In this document: positions 26,268 to 31,924 of the stretch, in pieces
Position numbering within the stretch: position 1 is the first letter of the stretch
How the letters are laid out: every line of letters starts with the position of its first letter
IMG/VR virus record: IMGVR_UViG_3300047095_000505
Span: 1-31,926 of that record
Reading direction: 5' to 3' (one strand)
DNA from: a virus
DNA length: 31,926 nt
Translations under genes and position numbers: made by a program
Notes under the pieces: generated by a model
Database searches by the model: none
What the model saw: the letters and a program-made list of their open reading frames with translations, nothing else
Told to the model about the DNA's origin: nothing

Positions 26268-26875
26268 AATTGGCTCCCCCATTGTTCTGCCATTGCATCA
26301 GCCACTCCTTGGAAGGTTTTGCTTCTAAGCTTCCATCTGTCGACATTTTGAACGCTCATGTAATGAATTCGAGAATATTTTTTACCATCACGTTTGCCAG
26401 TAATATATTCTGGCTCTACGATTTTTGTGGGAATTAAAGACGGTAGATTTTTTAACCATAACCCTGTTTTTTTAGGCTCTGGATGACCAAAAAAATATGG
26501 CTGAATATATTGCGTTGGCTTCATAAAAGCCGTGCTGACAACCCCCACGGGGTTTTCTATGCAGATTTTATCTATATTCGAATTGTAAAGTTTTTTAAAA
26601 AACTCAATGGCTTCTTTTCTTTGATTTTCTCGATCAGGAAACCTGTCTTTAAATTCTGGTTTCATCCACTTATTGCCTGAGACAGTTAAATAAGTGCACG
26701 GTGGATGGGCTATCATCAAATCCCAGCCGTCATTGATAATATCAAAAACATCACCTTGATAATGTTGTCCTTCAATTTCAGTAGGCAATAAGTCACATGA
26801 CCATGCATCGTGACCACGCTTTTTAAATGCTTCTCTTACTGTGCCTGAGAATTCACAGGCTATTAATACTTTCAT
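26264..26875 (-). CDS. Compact DNA cytosine methyltransferase-like protein
   Basis: 203 residues. It has an AdoMet-binding start (MKVLIACEFSGTVREAF; a glycine after EFS as in FxGxG-type loops), DLLP near residue 28, a catalytic-type PPCTYL at 58-63 (P-C as in C5-cytosine methyltransferases) and ENPVG at 107-111 (E-N as in motif VI). It is much shorter than classical C5 enzymes (about 300-400 residues) and lacks a clear target recognition domain, as in a group of small phage methylase-like proteins. It may protect phage DNA from restriction or modify a precursor. The start follows the 48-residue zinc-cluster gene by 15 bases. Confidence 0.75.
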   Translation of the reverse strand: MKVLIACEFSGTVREAFKKRGHDAWSCDLLPTEIEGQHYQGDVFDIINDGWDLMIAHPPCTYLTVSGNKWMKPEFKDRFPDRENQRKEAIEFFKKLYNSNIDKICIENPVGVVSTAFMKPTQYIQPYFFGHPEPKKTGLWLKNLPSLIPTKIVEPEYITGKRDGKKYSRIHYMSVQNVDRWKLRSKTFQGVADAMAEQWGSQL

Positions 26876-26890
26876 AATGGGTTATCTTTT

Positions 26891-27037
26891 TTAGTGGGTG
26901 GCACGTGGTTTAAACTCTTTAAATTTTATACAGTCGCAAATAAAGCATTCTAAAAGGTCAAGATTTTTTTCAGTTTCAATCATTTTATGACCTGATTCAT
27001 GATGTCCGCATTCGCACTTGTCAAGATATTCGCTCAT
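26891..27037 (-). CDS. 48-residue Cys/His cluster protein (zinc-binding candidate)
   Basis: An ATG at 27037 with AAGGTG four bases upstream opens 48 codons. The product has C8-x-C10-G-H12-H13, H17, and C31-x-x-C34-x-C36 followed by I-K-F-K. This is the same architecture as the 43-residue protein at 22184-22315, so they are likely paralogues. It is the first gene downstream of the long non-coding stretch at 27.04-27.41 kb. Function unknown; a zinc-stabilised adaptor is a fair guess. Confidence 0.62.
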   Translation of the reverse strand: MSEYLDKCECGHHESGHKMIETEKNLDLLECFICDCIKFKEFKPRATH

Positions 27038-27410
27038 CTTTCACCTTATCAAACAAATAAATTAAATCAAGCAGCAGTACTCTAGCAATTATTGGTTAAA
27101 AAATAGTTTACTGCCACTTGATGCGGTCTTTGCCAGCTGTCATTTTCGAGAGAGGCAAGATTTTCACTTGCATAAGGCATATTCCGATTTCCAACTAGCC
27201 TTAAACCGACATCGGACATAAGGTGGTTCAGATTATAATTTCTGTACTCTCTCGTAAATCATGCGCTTAACCCCGCGCTGGGAGACATCAACATATTTTC
27301 GGCGTCTATATGAAAAAAAGCGTTTCAGCCGTTTTGAATCACTCATATGTTGTTTTGCAAAGACTGTCTAGACCTCTAATAGATAAATGAAACGCCTTAA
27401 CCTAGATCGC
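27038..27410. other. Largely non-coding stretch with inverted repeats
   Basis: About 370 bases between two leftward genes with no convincing gene. It contains several short inverted repeats: GCAAG/CTTGC at about 27166-27182, CCGAT/ATCGG spanning 27184-27215, and GCAGTA/TACTGC spanning about 27074-27116. The heptamer CCTTATG occurs twice on the minus strand. One weak 37-codon frame lies inside (27233-27346). No tRNA-like TTCGA loop or long U-run is seen. A structured RNA, an attachment site or a replication or packaging element are possible. Confidence 0.4.
27233..27346 (-). CDS. Doubtful 37-residue basic ORF
   Basis: ATG at 27346 to TAA at 27233. The product is very basic (about a dozen Arg/Lys), starting MSDSKRLKRFFSYRRRKY. 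There is no ribosome-binding site in front of the ATG and no overlap with neighbours, unlike almost all other small genes here. It is listed because local composition is a little more GC-rich than its surroundings. It may be only part of a structured RNA. Confidence 0.22.
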   Translation of the reverse strand: MSDSKRLKRFFSYRRRKYVDVSQRGVKRMIYERVQKL

Positions 27411-27623
27411 TTAATCTAACAAAACCTTATAAATAGCATTAAAATCAATTTTAACGCCCAATTGCTTACCCAGCTTAATAAGCTCAACCGCCTTTTTAGA
27501 TGTTGGCAATCGTTTGCCTGAGCGACAATCATTATACGACCTGTCACACCAGTTTAAATAATAGCGCACCCCTTTTGAGCCTTTGGGATGTTTCGCCTCT
27601 AACTTTTCAAAAATTCTATCCAT
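27411..27623 (-). CDS. Small putative regulator at the divergent promoter
   Basis: 70 residues from the ATG at 27623; the frame extends to a GTG at 27662, but that lies upstream of the predicted transcription start. The protein begins MDRIFEKLEAKHPKGSKGV and contains NWCDRSYNDCRSGKR (about residues 26-40), then the helix SKKAVELIKLGKQLGVKIDF. The pattern of short basic helices, and the place as first leftward gene opposite the early operon, would fit a Cro/CII-type regulator, but no canonical helix-turn-helix can be claimed. Confidence 0.6.
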   Translation of the reverse strand: MDRIFEKLEAKHPKGSKGVRYYLNWCDRSYNDCRSGKRLPTSKKAVELIKLGKQLGVKIDFNAIYKVLLD

Positions 27624-27652
27624 ATTCTTGTTCTCATATTTGTAAGCCTCGC

Positions 27653-27681
27653 ACTTTACCACTGAAACAATATGTTGTCAA
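27653..27681 (-). promoter_or_regulatory. Leftward promoter in the divergent region
   Basis: On the minus strand TTGACA (27681-27676) is followed after 17 bases by TAAAGT (27658-27653). The -35 box is perfect, the -10 box matches four of six positions. Transcription would begin near 27646 and lead into the 70-residue gene. The -35 box lies inside the TGTTG-T-CAACA inverted repeat. Confidence 0.5.
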
Positions 27682-27683
27682 CA
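27673..27683. promoter_or_regulatory. Operator-like inverted repeat TGTTG-T-CAACA
   Basis: A perfect 5-bp inverted repeat around a single base covers the -35 box of the leftward promoter. A half-site-like TGTTG recurs at 27687-27691. A regulator bound here would block the leftward promoter; the XRE protein (25758-26006) or the 70-residue protein are candidates. Confidence 0.4.
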
Positions 27684-27714
27684 ATGTGTTGCAAAATATA
27701 TTTACGAAAAATAG

Positions 27715-27743
27715 TTGACGCAGGAATATTTCCATGTTAAAAT
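27715..27743 (+). promoter_or_regulatory. Rightward early promoter
   Basis: TTGACG (27715-27720), 17-base spacer, TAAAAT (27738-27743): five of six matches in each box. The spacer holds an imperfect inverted repeat GGAA-TAT-TTCC (27723-27733) that could be a binding site. The transcript would begin near 27750 and read into the early operon, 27 bases before the first ATG. Confidence 0.7.
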
Positions 27744-27776
27744 GTGCTTGTCAATTGGTAATAAGGAGTATTTAAT

Positions 27777-28061
27777 ATGGAAGAAACGCTGAAACATGAG
27801 GTATATTTACCTAAAAATAACACTATTGCATCGTTTGCAATTAAGACTAGAGATTGGACGGCTGAATATACTTTAAAGCGTGAAAGGCTAGATAAAGAAC
27901 AGGCGCAAATTGATTATTGCAAAAAAATCGGCTACCCGATATTTGCCCAATCAATATGTTTTAAATGTTCAGCGCATGTATTTGATAAATACACGCTTGA
28001 GGAATGCGTCAAAGAAATAATAACCGGGTGCAAAAATTGTTGCGCTAGTTTTGTAGATTAA
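27777..28061 (+). CDS. First early-operon protein, zinc-ribbon-like C-terminus
   Basis: 94 residues, ATG preceded by AAGGAG. The N-terminal 50 residues are charged (MEETLKHEVYLPKNN, then a Lys/Arg/Glu helix). The C-terminal part has C61-x-x-C64, H67 and C85-x-x-C88-C89, spaced like a zinc ribbon. As the first gene behind the early promoter it is likely made at high level soon after infection and may act on host transcription or another host target, but this is inference. No family recognised. Confidence 0.75.
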   Translation: MEETLKHEVYLPKNNTIASFAIKTRDWTAEYTLKRERLDKEQAQIDYCKKIGYPIFAQSICFKCSAHVFDKYTLEECVKEIITGCKNCCASFVD

Positions 28062-28078
28062 TAAAGGAGTAAATTAAA

Positions 28079-28177
28079 ATGAACGACATACTAGATATAT
28101 TAGACAATTTTGAATCGGTAGATTTTATTGATGGGTTAAATTTTACAGGAGTGAGCGATGATGACAATATCAATTGA
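28079..28177 (+). CDS. 32-residue acidic peptide
   Basis: ATG with AAAGGAG 8-11 bases upstream. The product is strongly acidic (about ten Asp/Glu, no Lys or Arg), starting MNDILDILDNFESVDFIDG. It overlaps the next gene by 20 bases. Acidic tiny proteins are frequent in phage early operons, sometimes as mimics of DNA that inhibit host enzymes; nothing in the sequence shows that here. Confidence 0.55.
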   Translation: MNDILDILDNFESVDFIDGLNFTGVSDDDNIN

Positions 28178-28349
28178 TAAAGCTATCGAATTCGCTGAAG
28201 AGTTAAAAATTGAAGCGCGTGAAAATACAATGCTATTACAGTCAGAAATATTGGCGGCTAAGATTTACTTAGACCGCATGATCATAAAGCTAATGGATGT
28301 AAAAGTAAACAATACAATTAAGGAGAAACTAAATGCTAATATTAACTAG
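28158..28349 (+). CDS. Unknown helical protein upstream of csrA
   Basis: 63 residues, ATG with AGGAGTG upstream; a second ATG follows directly. The whole sequence predicts as one or two amphipathic helices ([31 protein letters not shown]). It overlaps the csrA start by 17 bases, so the two are translationally linked. It could be a helical partner protein. No motif recognised. Confidence 0.6.
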   Translation: MMTISIDKAIEFAEELKIEARENTMLLQSEILAAKIYLDRMIIKLMDVKVNNTIKEKLNANIN

Positions 28350-28521
28350 AAACGTAGGCGAGACTATAACCGTGGGCGACGATGTAACTTTTACTGTTTT
28401 GCAAGTAAAGGGTAATCAGGTTCGAATCGGCATTAATGCCCCTGCTAACGTAGAGGTTCACCGTGAAGAAATTTACGATAAAATTCAGAAAGAAAAACTT
28501 ATGGAGAAAGATGGTGAGTAA
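28333..28521 (+). CDS. csrA: CsrA-family carbon storage / translational regulator
   Basis: 62 residues, the full length of the family. Nearly every core position agrees with gammaproteobacterial CsrA: MLILTR at the start, [11 protein letters not shown], the [13 protein letters not shown] strand-loop, and VHREEIY with R44, the key RNA-binding residue. The other RNA-binding strand has L4, T5 and R6, but residue 7 is Asn where E. coli has Arg (Lys in others), so RNA affinity or specificity may differ. CsrA dimers bind GGA motifs in mRNA leaders and block or stabilise translation. It is preceded by AAGGAG with good spacing. Its place in the early operon suggests that it rewires host (or phage) translation early in infection. 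Confidence 0.95.
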   Translation: MLILTRNVGETITVGDDVTFTVLQVKGNQVRIGINAPANVEVHREEIYDKIQKEKLMEKDGE

Positions 28522-28696
28522 ATCAGTTATACAAAAAACGTTTGATGCCGCTAGACTTACCATGCTTGAGGTTTCGGGGAGTTGCACTAAAGAAAACAGC
28601 AGGGCTTATTCATTGGCTTTGATGAATGCGTTGCGTTGTTTAAATGAGGCGGAAGATGAATTGCTTGATTGTTATGATAATGGAGATTTTAAATGA
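28511..28696 (+). CDS. Unknown small protein after csrA
   Basis: 61 residues from the ATG at 28511, which overlaps the csrA end and has GGAGAAAG upstream; a longer frame from 28463 lies inside csrA and has no such signal. The product begins [16 protein letters not shown], has a Ser/Cys-containing turn ([13 protein letters not shown]) and ends with an acidic helix ([18 protein letters not shown]). Its stop overlaps the RRM-like gene start (ATGA). No family recognised. Confidence 0.6.
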   Translation: MVSKSVIQKTFDAARLTMLEVSGSCTKENSRAYSLALMNALRCLNEAEDELLDCYDNGDFK

Positions 28697-29073
28697 CTCC
28701 AAAAATTAAAATGTGGATTGGAAATATTCCTTACGATTGGACAGAGGGAAAGCTTGAAGACTTTATCTATAAACATACTTTAATTCGCTATCCAATGTTA
28801 ACCGATTTAAAAATAGCGGTTGATGAAAGAGGTAAGTCACGTGGTAACGCAACCTTCGACTTAGATGCCGATTTTGAAAATGAGTGTTTTAAGCTTAGGG
28901 GCTTAGAAGCTGGCGAGTTAAAACTTCGTGTTAATGTTTTTTTAACTAGAAAGAAGCCATTAGATTGCAAAGAGTATATGTGTAATGGCGTGATGCACTT
29001 TGCAATTGATGGTTATGGTCAGAATGTTGCGATTGAACAATGTAAAAAATCAAAAGGGGTGGAAAATGTATAA
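28693..29073 (+). CDS. RRM-like (RNA recognition motif) protein
   Basis: 126 residues. The first 85 residues follow the beta-alpha-beta-beta-alpha-beta plan of an RNA recognition motif: RNP2-like MWIGNI at 7-12, then PYDWTEGKLEDFI (helix 1), DLKIAVDERGKSRGNATFDL (strands 2-3; RNP1-like at 50-57), a helix around ENECFKLRGLEAGEL and strand 4 LRVNVFL. In RNP1 the usual aromatic residues at positions 3 and 5 are Asn52 and Thr54, so the classic RNA-stacking surface is weakened; RNP2 keeps an aromatic (Trp8). The C-terminus has several Cys and a His and may bind metal. RRM proteins are rare in phages. RNA or single-stranded DNA binding is inferred. Confidence 0.72.
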   Translation: MTPKIKMWIGNIPYDWTEGKLEDFIYKHTLIRYPMLTDLKIAVDERGKSRGNATFDLDADFENECFKLRGLEAGELKLRVNVFLTRKKPLDCKEYMCNGVMHFAIDGYGQNVAIEQCKKSKGVENV

Positions 29074-29494
29074 CGTGGTTAACGGAACAAATCCATCTAC
29101 TTTTTTTATCTTGCCTATGTTAGAAAAACATCCTGATAAATATCCTAGGTATAGAGACTGTTTCGCTGAATATGATGGCAAGCCAGCAATACAGGTTTAT
29201 ACTCGAGCAGGTGGCGGCAATAGAGAAGAATATCAAACTCAAATTGATGAGCTTAGAAAGCATCCTTTGTTTATGTGTGAATTTGATGATGAAGAAGACT
29301 CCACCTACATGACTTTTGTTTTTAATGTTCCTGAAAAATTTAAGGAAGATTATTCAAAAATTACAAGCGAAGGAAATGCGACTAATGTTTCTGATGATTA
29401 TTTAAATATGCTCTATAAAGTTTATCCGAAATTATCAGGAAAATGGGATTTAATAAAACTTAAAAGAGAAGAGGTGAAAGATGTACAAGCTTAA
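29066..29494 (+). CDS. Conserved phage protein of unknown function
   Basis: 142 residues from the ATG with GGGGTGG just upstream, overlapping the RRM-like gene by eight bases; a longer upstream frame is a shadow. Landmarks are NPSTFFILPMLEKHPDKYP (about residues 9-27), RDCFAEYDG, YTRAGGGNREEY (about 48-59) and DSTYMTFVFNVPEKFKEDY. I know this pattern from phage proteins usually encoded near recombination or single-strand-binding genes, but no function is established. It has no membrane segment. Its end overlaps the ATPase gene start. Confidence 0.75.
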   Translation: MYNVVNGTNPSTFFILPMLEKHPDKYPRYRDCFAEYDGKPAIQVYTRAGGGNREEYQTQIDELRKHPLFMCEFDDEEDSTYMTFVFNVPEKFKEDYSKITSEGNATNVSDDYLNMLYKVYPKLSGKWDLIKLKREEVKDVQA

Positions 29495-30356
29495 AGGGAC
29501 AACTCCAGTCGTTAAAGACATCACAAGATTTAAGTCGTTAATCTATGGCGATCATGGTGTTGGTAAAAGTCATTTAGTATGTTCTATACCAAAAATCTAC
29601 TACATGGATACTGAAAACTTAGATAATTATCCTCATTTTATGAAGATGTTATTAAAAAATAATAGCACCTATTCAAAAGTCAATACGCTTGACGAAATGA
29701 TGGACGAAGTAAAAGCATTAATGACTACTCAGCATGATTATAAAACGGTTGTAATTGATTCTTTATCGCCCATTTATGCGATGGGGGTTAATCTTGAGAC
29801 TGAAAGGATTGAAAAGCAAACAAGAGCGGACGTTGCTTATTCGGCAGATACCAAAAAGCCTAAAAAAACTATCATGAATTTAGCCTCCTTATTGAATAAG
29901 CTAGATATGAATGTGATCATAATATCGCACGAGAAAGTAGACTTTGCAAAAAACGCTATCTTTGAAAAAACGTATACAATCCCGAAAGAAATTGGCTACA
30001 TGTTGGGAAGCGTAATATATCTTGAAGCAAGGGGTGATAAGCGCATTGGTAGGATTTTTAAAAACAAAGGCGATAACCTTAAACTTTTTGAGCAGGTGGA
30101 TTTAACGAATGGTTATGAGTCTTTAGTGCTTAAAACTGGGCGAGAAACCTTTGAAGAAAAATCAGTGCCTAAAACTTTGGCTACTGAAGAGCAATTATTA
30201 GAGTACGGTTCTTTAATTAAAATCCTTAATGTCCCTATGGATACAATTCAAGAGTGGCTAACAAAGGCAGATGCATTTAATGCATCTGAATTTACCGAAG
30301 AACAAATGAACAAAATTTTAACGCACCTTAAAAACAAACAGGAGAAAAAATCATGA
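29481..30356 (+). CDS. RecA-fold phage ATPase (Sak4/AAA_24-like), putative annealing or recombination factor
   Basis: 291 residues. Walker A GDHGVGKS at 23-30, a YYMDTENLDNYPHF segment (40-53), Walker B TVVIDSL at 89-95 and a sensor-like VIIISHEK near 155 form a RecA-type ATPase core. The family includes Sak4 single-strand annealing proteins, which act with a phage single-strand-binding protein, and the next gene has an SSB-type tail, supporting this role in recombination or repair of phage DNA. A DnaB-type loader role is an alternative for the AAA_24 group. The C-terminal 60 residues are helical and basic. ATGA overlap with the next gene. Confidence 0.8.
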   Translation: MYKLKGTTPVVKDITRFKSLIYGDHGVGKSHLVCSIPKIYYMDTENLDNYPHFMKMLLKNNSTYSKVNTLDEMMDEVKALMTTQHDYKTVVIDSLSPIYAMGVNLETERIEKQTRADVAYSADTKKPKKTIMNLASLLNKLDMNVIIISHEKVDFAKNAIFEKTYTIPKEIGYMLGSVIYLEARGDKRIGRIFKNKGDNLKLFEQVDLTNGYESLVLKTGRETFEEKSVPKTLATEEQLLEYGSLIKILNVPMDTIQEWLTKADAFNASEFTEEQMNKILTHLKNKQEKKS

Positions 30357-30805
30357 AATACGAATATAAAACAGATAAACAATTAGAGGATGAAAAGCCA
30401 AAATTGAAAGAAGGTTTGGCGCAATTTGAAATTACAAAGGCAGAAGATACCATCTCAAAATCTAGCGGAAATCCTATGCTCGCGTTGACTATTAAAGTAT
30501 GGGATAGCGAAGGAAAGCTTGGCGTGGTATTCGACTACATCACTTCTACGCAATCCTACAAGATTAAAGCGTTGTGCATGGCTATTGGTCACCCAGAATG
30601 GTATGCAATGGATTACGATTTGCAAGCTCATGGGCTTGAGAATTCTCGCGGCGAGTGTTTTTTAAAAGAGGAAAAAAGCACTAACCCAGCTTATCCTGAC
30701 AAAATGAAAATTCATTACTACGTTGAAAAAGAAGAAAGCTCGACTCTTGTGCTGCCTCATGCGCAAGAGAGCGAGTCTTTTACTGATGATGATATTCTAT
30801 TTTAA
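30353..30805 (+). CDS. Putative phage single-stranded DNA-binding protein (DUF669-type) with SSB-like tail
   Basis: 150 residues. The body is beta-rich (GLAQFEITKAED, NPMLALTIKVWD, GVVFDYIT), the type found in DUF669-like proteins that accompany Sak4/AAA_24 ATPases in phages. The last residues are ESFTDDDILF; bacterial SSB ends in DDDIPF, an acidic tail with terminal Phe through which host repair proteins are recruited. The agreement with that tail (acidic run, Ile and terminal Phe) supports a single-strand-binding role. It is translated with the upstream ATPase (ATGA). Direct ssDNA binding is inferred. Confidence 0.75.
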   Translation: MKYEYKTDKQLEDEKPKLKEGLAQFEITKAEDTISKSSGNPMLALTIKVWDSEGKLGVVFDYITSTQSYKIKALCMAIGHPEWYAMDYDLQAHGLENSRGECFLKEEKSTNPAYPDKMKIHYYVEKEESSTLVLPHAQESESFTDDDILF

Positions 30806-30816
30806 GAGGCTTGAAG

Positions 30817-30838
30817 GTGTCTTCCCGTAGAGAGACAC
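30817..30838 (+). terminator. Weak terminator-like hairpin after the SSB-like gene
   Basis: GTGTCT (30817-30822) pairs with AGACAC (30833-30838) around a ten-base loop, followed by AATTTTAATT. The stem is short and the U-run is interrupted, so it might only reduce read-through or affect mRNA stability between the SSB-like gene and the next group. Confidence 0.35.
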
Positions 30839-30874
30839 AATTTTAATTAACGATGATAAAGTGGAGGATGTTTT

Positions 30875-31057
30875 ATGAGCGTAGATTTGAGAAGTTTAAA
30901 TGTGAAGCTGGCTGATGAAGCCATGGCATGCCTTGAGGATAAATTAAGAAATTTAACCATGAAAGACTGTGAAGCTCTTGATGAAGAAATGATAAAAAGA
31001 CTTTGCTTTAGCATGAATAAATTGACGTCTTTTATGGAGAAAAACAATGCAAGCTAA
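30875..31057 (+). CDS. Unknown small helical protein
   Basis: 60 residues, ATG with GGAGG at nine bases. It is predicted as helices (LADEAMACLEDKLRNLTM, DEEMIKRLCFSMNKLT), acidic overall, with three Cys. It overlaps the next gene by 11 bases. It starts a new translational group after a 70-base gap with a hairpin. No family recognised. Confidence 0.62.
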   Translation: MSVDLRSLNVKLADEAMACLEDKLRNLTMKDCEALDEEMIKRLCFSMNKLTSFMEKNNAS

Positions 31058-31580
31058 ATTTATAAACGTATGCGGTCAATGGGTGCATCCTGATTTTTTT
31101 ATCTTTACACAAAAGATTGATGACAAAGATAGAGGAGTCCAGCTTTGTTCCGTGCATCCTGACGGGGGAATTATTATATTTCAAAACAAAACCATAGACG
31201 AAGTGGCAGAAGAATATAATCGGCAGGTTGATAAGACAAGTAGAAATGAAGTTGACGATGAAATTATCAATAAAGTTTATTCTGAAAGAAATTCGCTTGC
31301 CATTGCGTTTGCTATAGCCCAGAAAAAATTAGGATTTCACGTTGGAATTGGAGTTGATCATGAAAACATGAGGCTAAAAGGTAAGTGCTGGGATGCGGCG
31401 TGGTGTAAAGTTCTGTATGTTGATTTGCCAAAAAATAAACAAATAAGCTGGCATTTAGACCCAATTTCAGCGGCTGAAGCTGAGATTATTTTTTCAGACT
31501 ACAAAAAAGAATGGGACGGCTCTTTTCTTGGGAAAGACAATCTTTGGTTTGAGCAAACATTGGTGGAGAAAGCGAAATGA
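31047..31580 (+). CDS. Conserved phage protein of unknown function
   Basis: 177 residues. The N-terminal 60 residues are beta-rich with FINVCGQWVHPDFF and HPDGGIIIF. After a charged linker the C-terminal part has ERNSLAIAFAIAQKKLG (about residues 80-96), GIGVDHEN, then WCKVLYVDLPKNKQISWHLD (about 118-137) and YKKEWDGSF. The DLP...SWH...WDG pattern is common in phage proteins with unknown function. It lies between the small helical gene and a DnaQ-like exonuclease (ATGA overlap), suggesting a DNA-metabolism context. Confidence 0.72.
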   Translation: MQAKFINVCGQWVHPDFFIFTQKIDDKDRGVQLCSVHPDGGIIIFQNKTIDEVAEEYNRQVDKTSRNEVDDEIINKVYSERNSLAIAFAIAQKKLGFHVGIGVDHENMRLKGKCWDAAWCKVLYVDLPKNKQISWHLDPISAAEAEIIFSDYKKEWDGSFLGKDNLWFEQTLVEKAK

Positions 31581-31924
31581 TTCTATTCCTGGACACAGAA
31601 ACAAGCGGTTTCCCAAAAAACGGCGTAGGCTTAGAAGATCCTACACAAGCCCGAATTCTTGAGATTGCTTGCATTTTAACGGATGACCAAGGCAAAGTTA
31701 TATCTACGCTTGATACGCTCGTCCAGTGCGGTGATATTGAGCTTAGTGATAAGCTTCCGCATGATATTGCAGTGAAGGATTGCAATGAGAAAGGAATTAC
31801 TTATGATGATTTAAGGCATTTTCTTATTTCTTATGCGGTTGTTATAGATAAAATAGTTGCACACAATATAGAATTTGATTTAAAAATGATAGCATTGCAT
31901 ACGGATATTTTTAAGTTTGTTTAA
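31577..31924 (+). CDS. DnaQ-like 3'-5' exonuclease, apparently truncated
   Basis: 115 residues. ExoI motif FLDTETSG (residues 4-11, with D6 and E8) and an ExoII-type AHNIEFDLKM (95-104, D101) show the DEDD exonuclease fold. The family normally runs to 170-200 residues with an ExoIII motif (H-x-x-x-x-D or Y-x-x-x-D) that is not reached; TAA comes at once after IFKFV, two bases before the window edge. So the protein is short of a catalytic Asp: real truncation, a frameshift just at the end, or an in-progress split gene. ATGA overlap with the previous gene. Confidence 0.7.
   Translation: MILFLDTETSGFPKNGVGLEDPTQARILEIACILTDDQGKVISTLDTLVQCGDIELSDKLPHDIAVKDCNEKGITYDDLRHFLISYAVVIDKIVAHNIEFDLKMIALHTDIFKFV

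Noticed and set aside
27038-27410. tRNA gene in the non-coding stretch
   Set aside because: No T-loop GGTTCGANNCC-type sequence or acceptor stem was found on either strand.
27624-27662. GTG start at 27662 for the 70-residue regulator
   Set aside because: It has no ribosome site and lies upstream of the predicted transcription start; the ATG at 27623 fits the promoter better.
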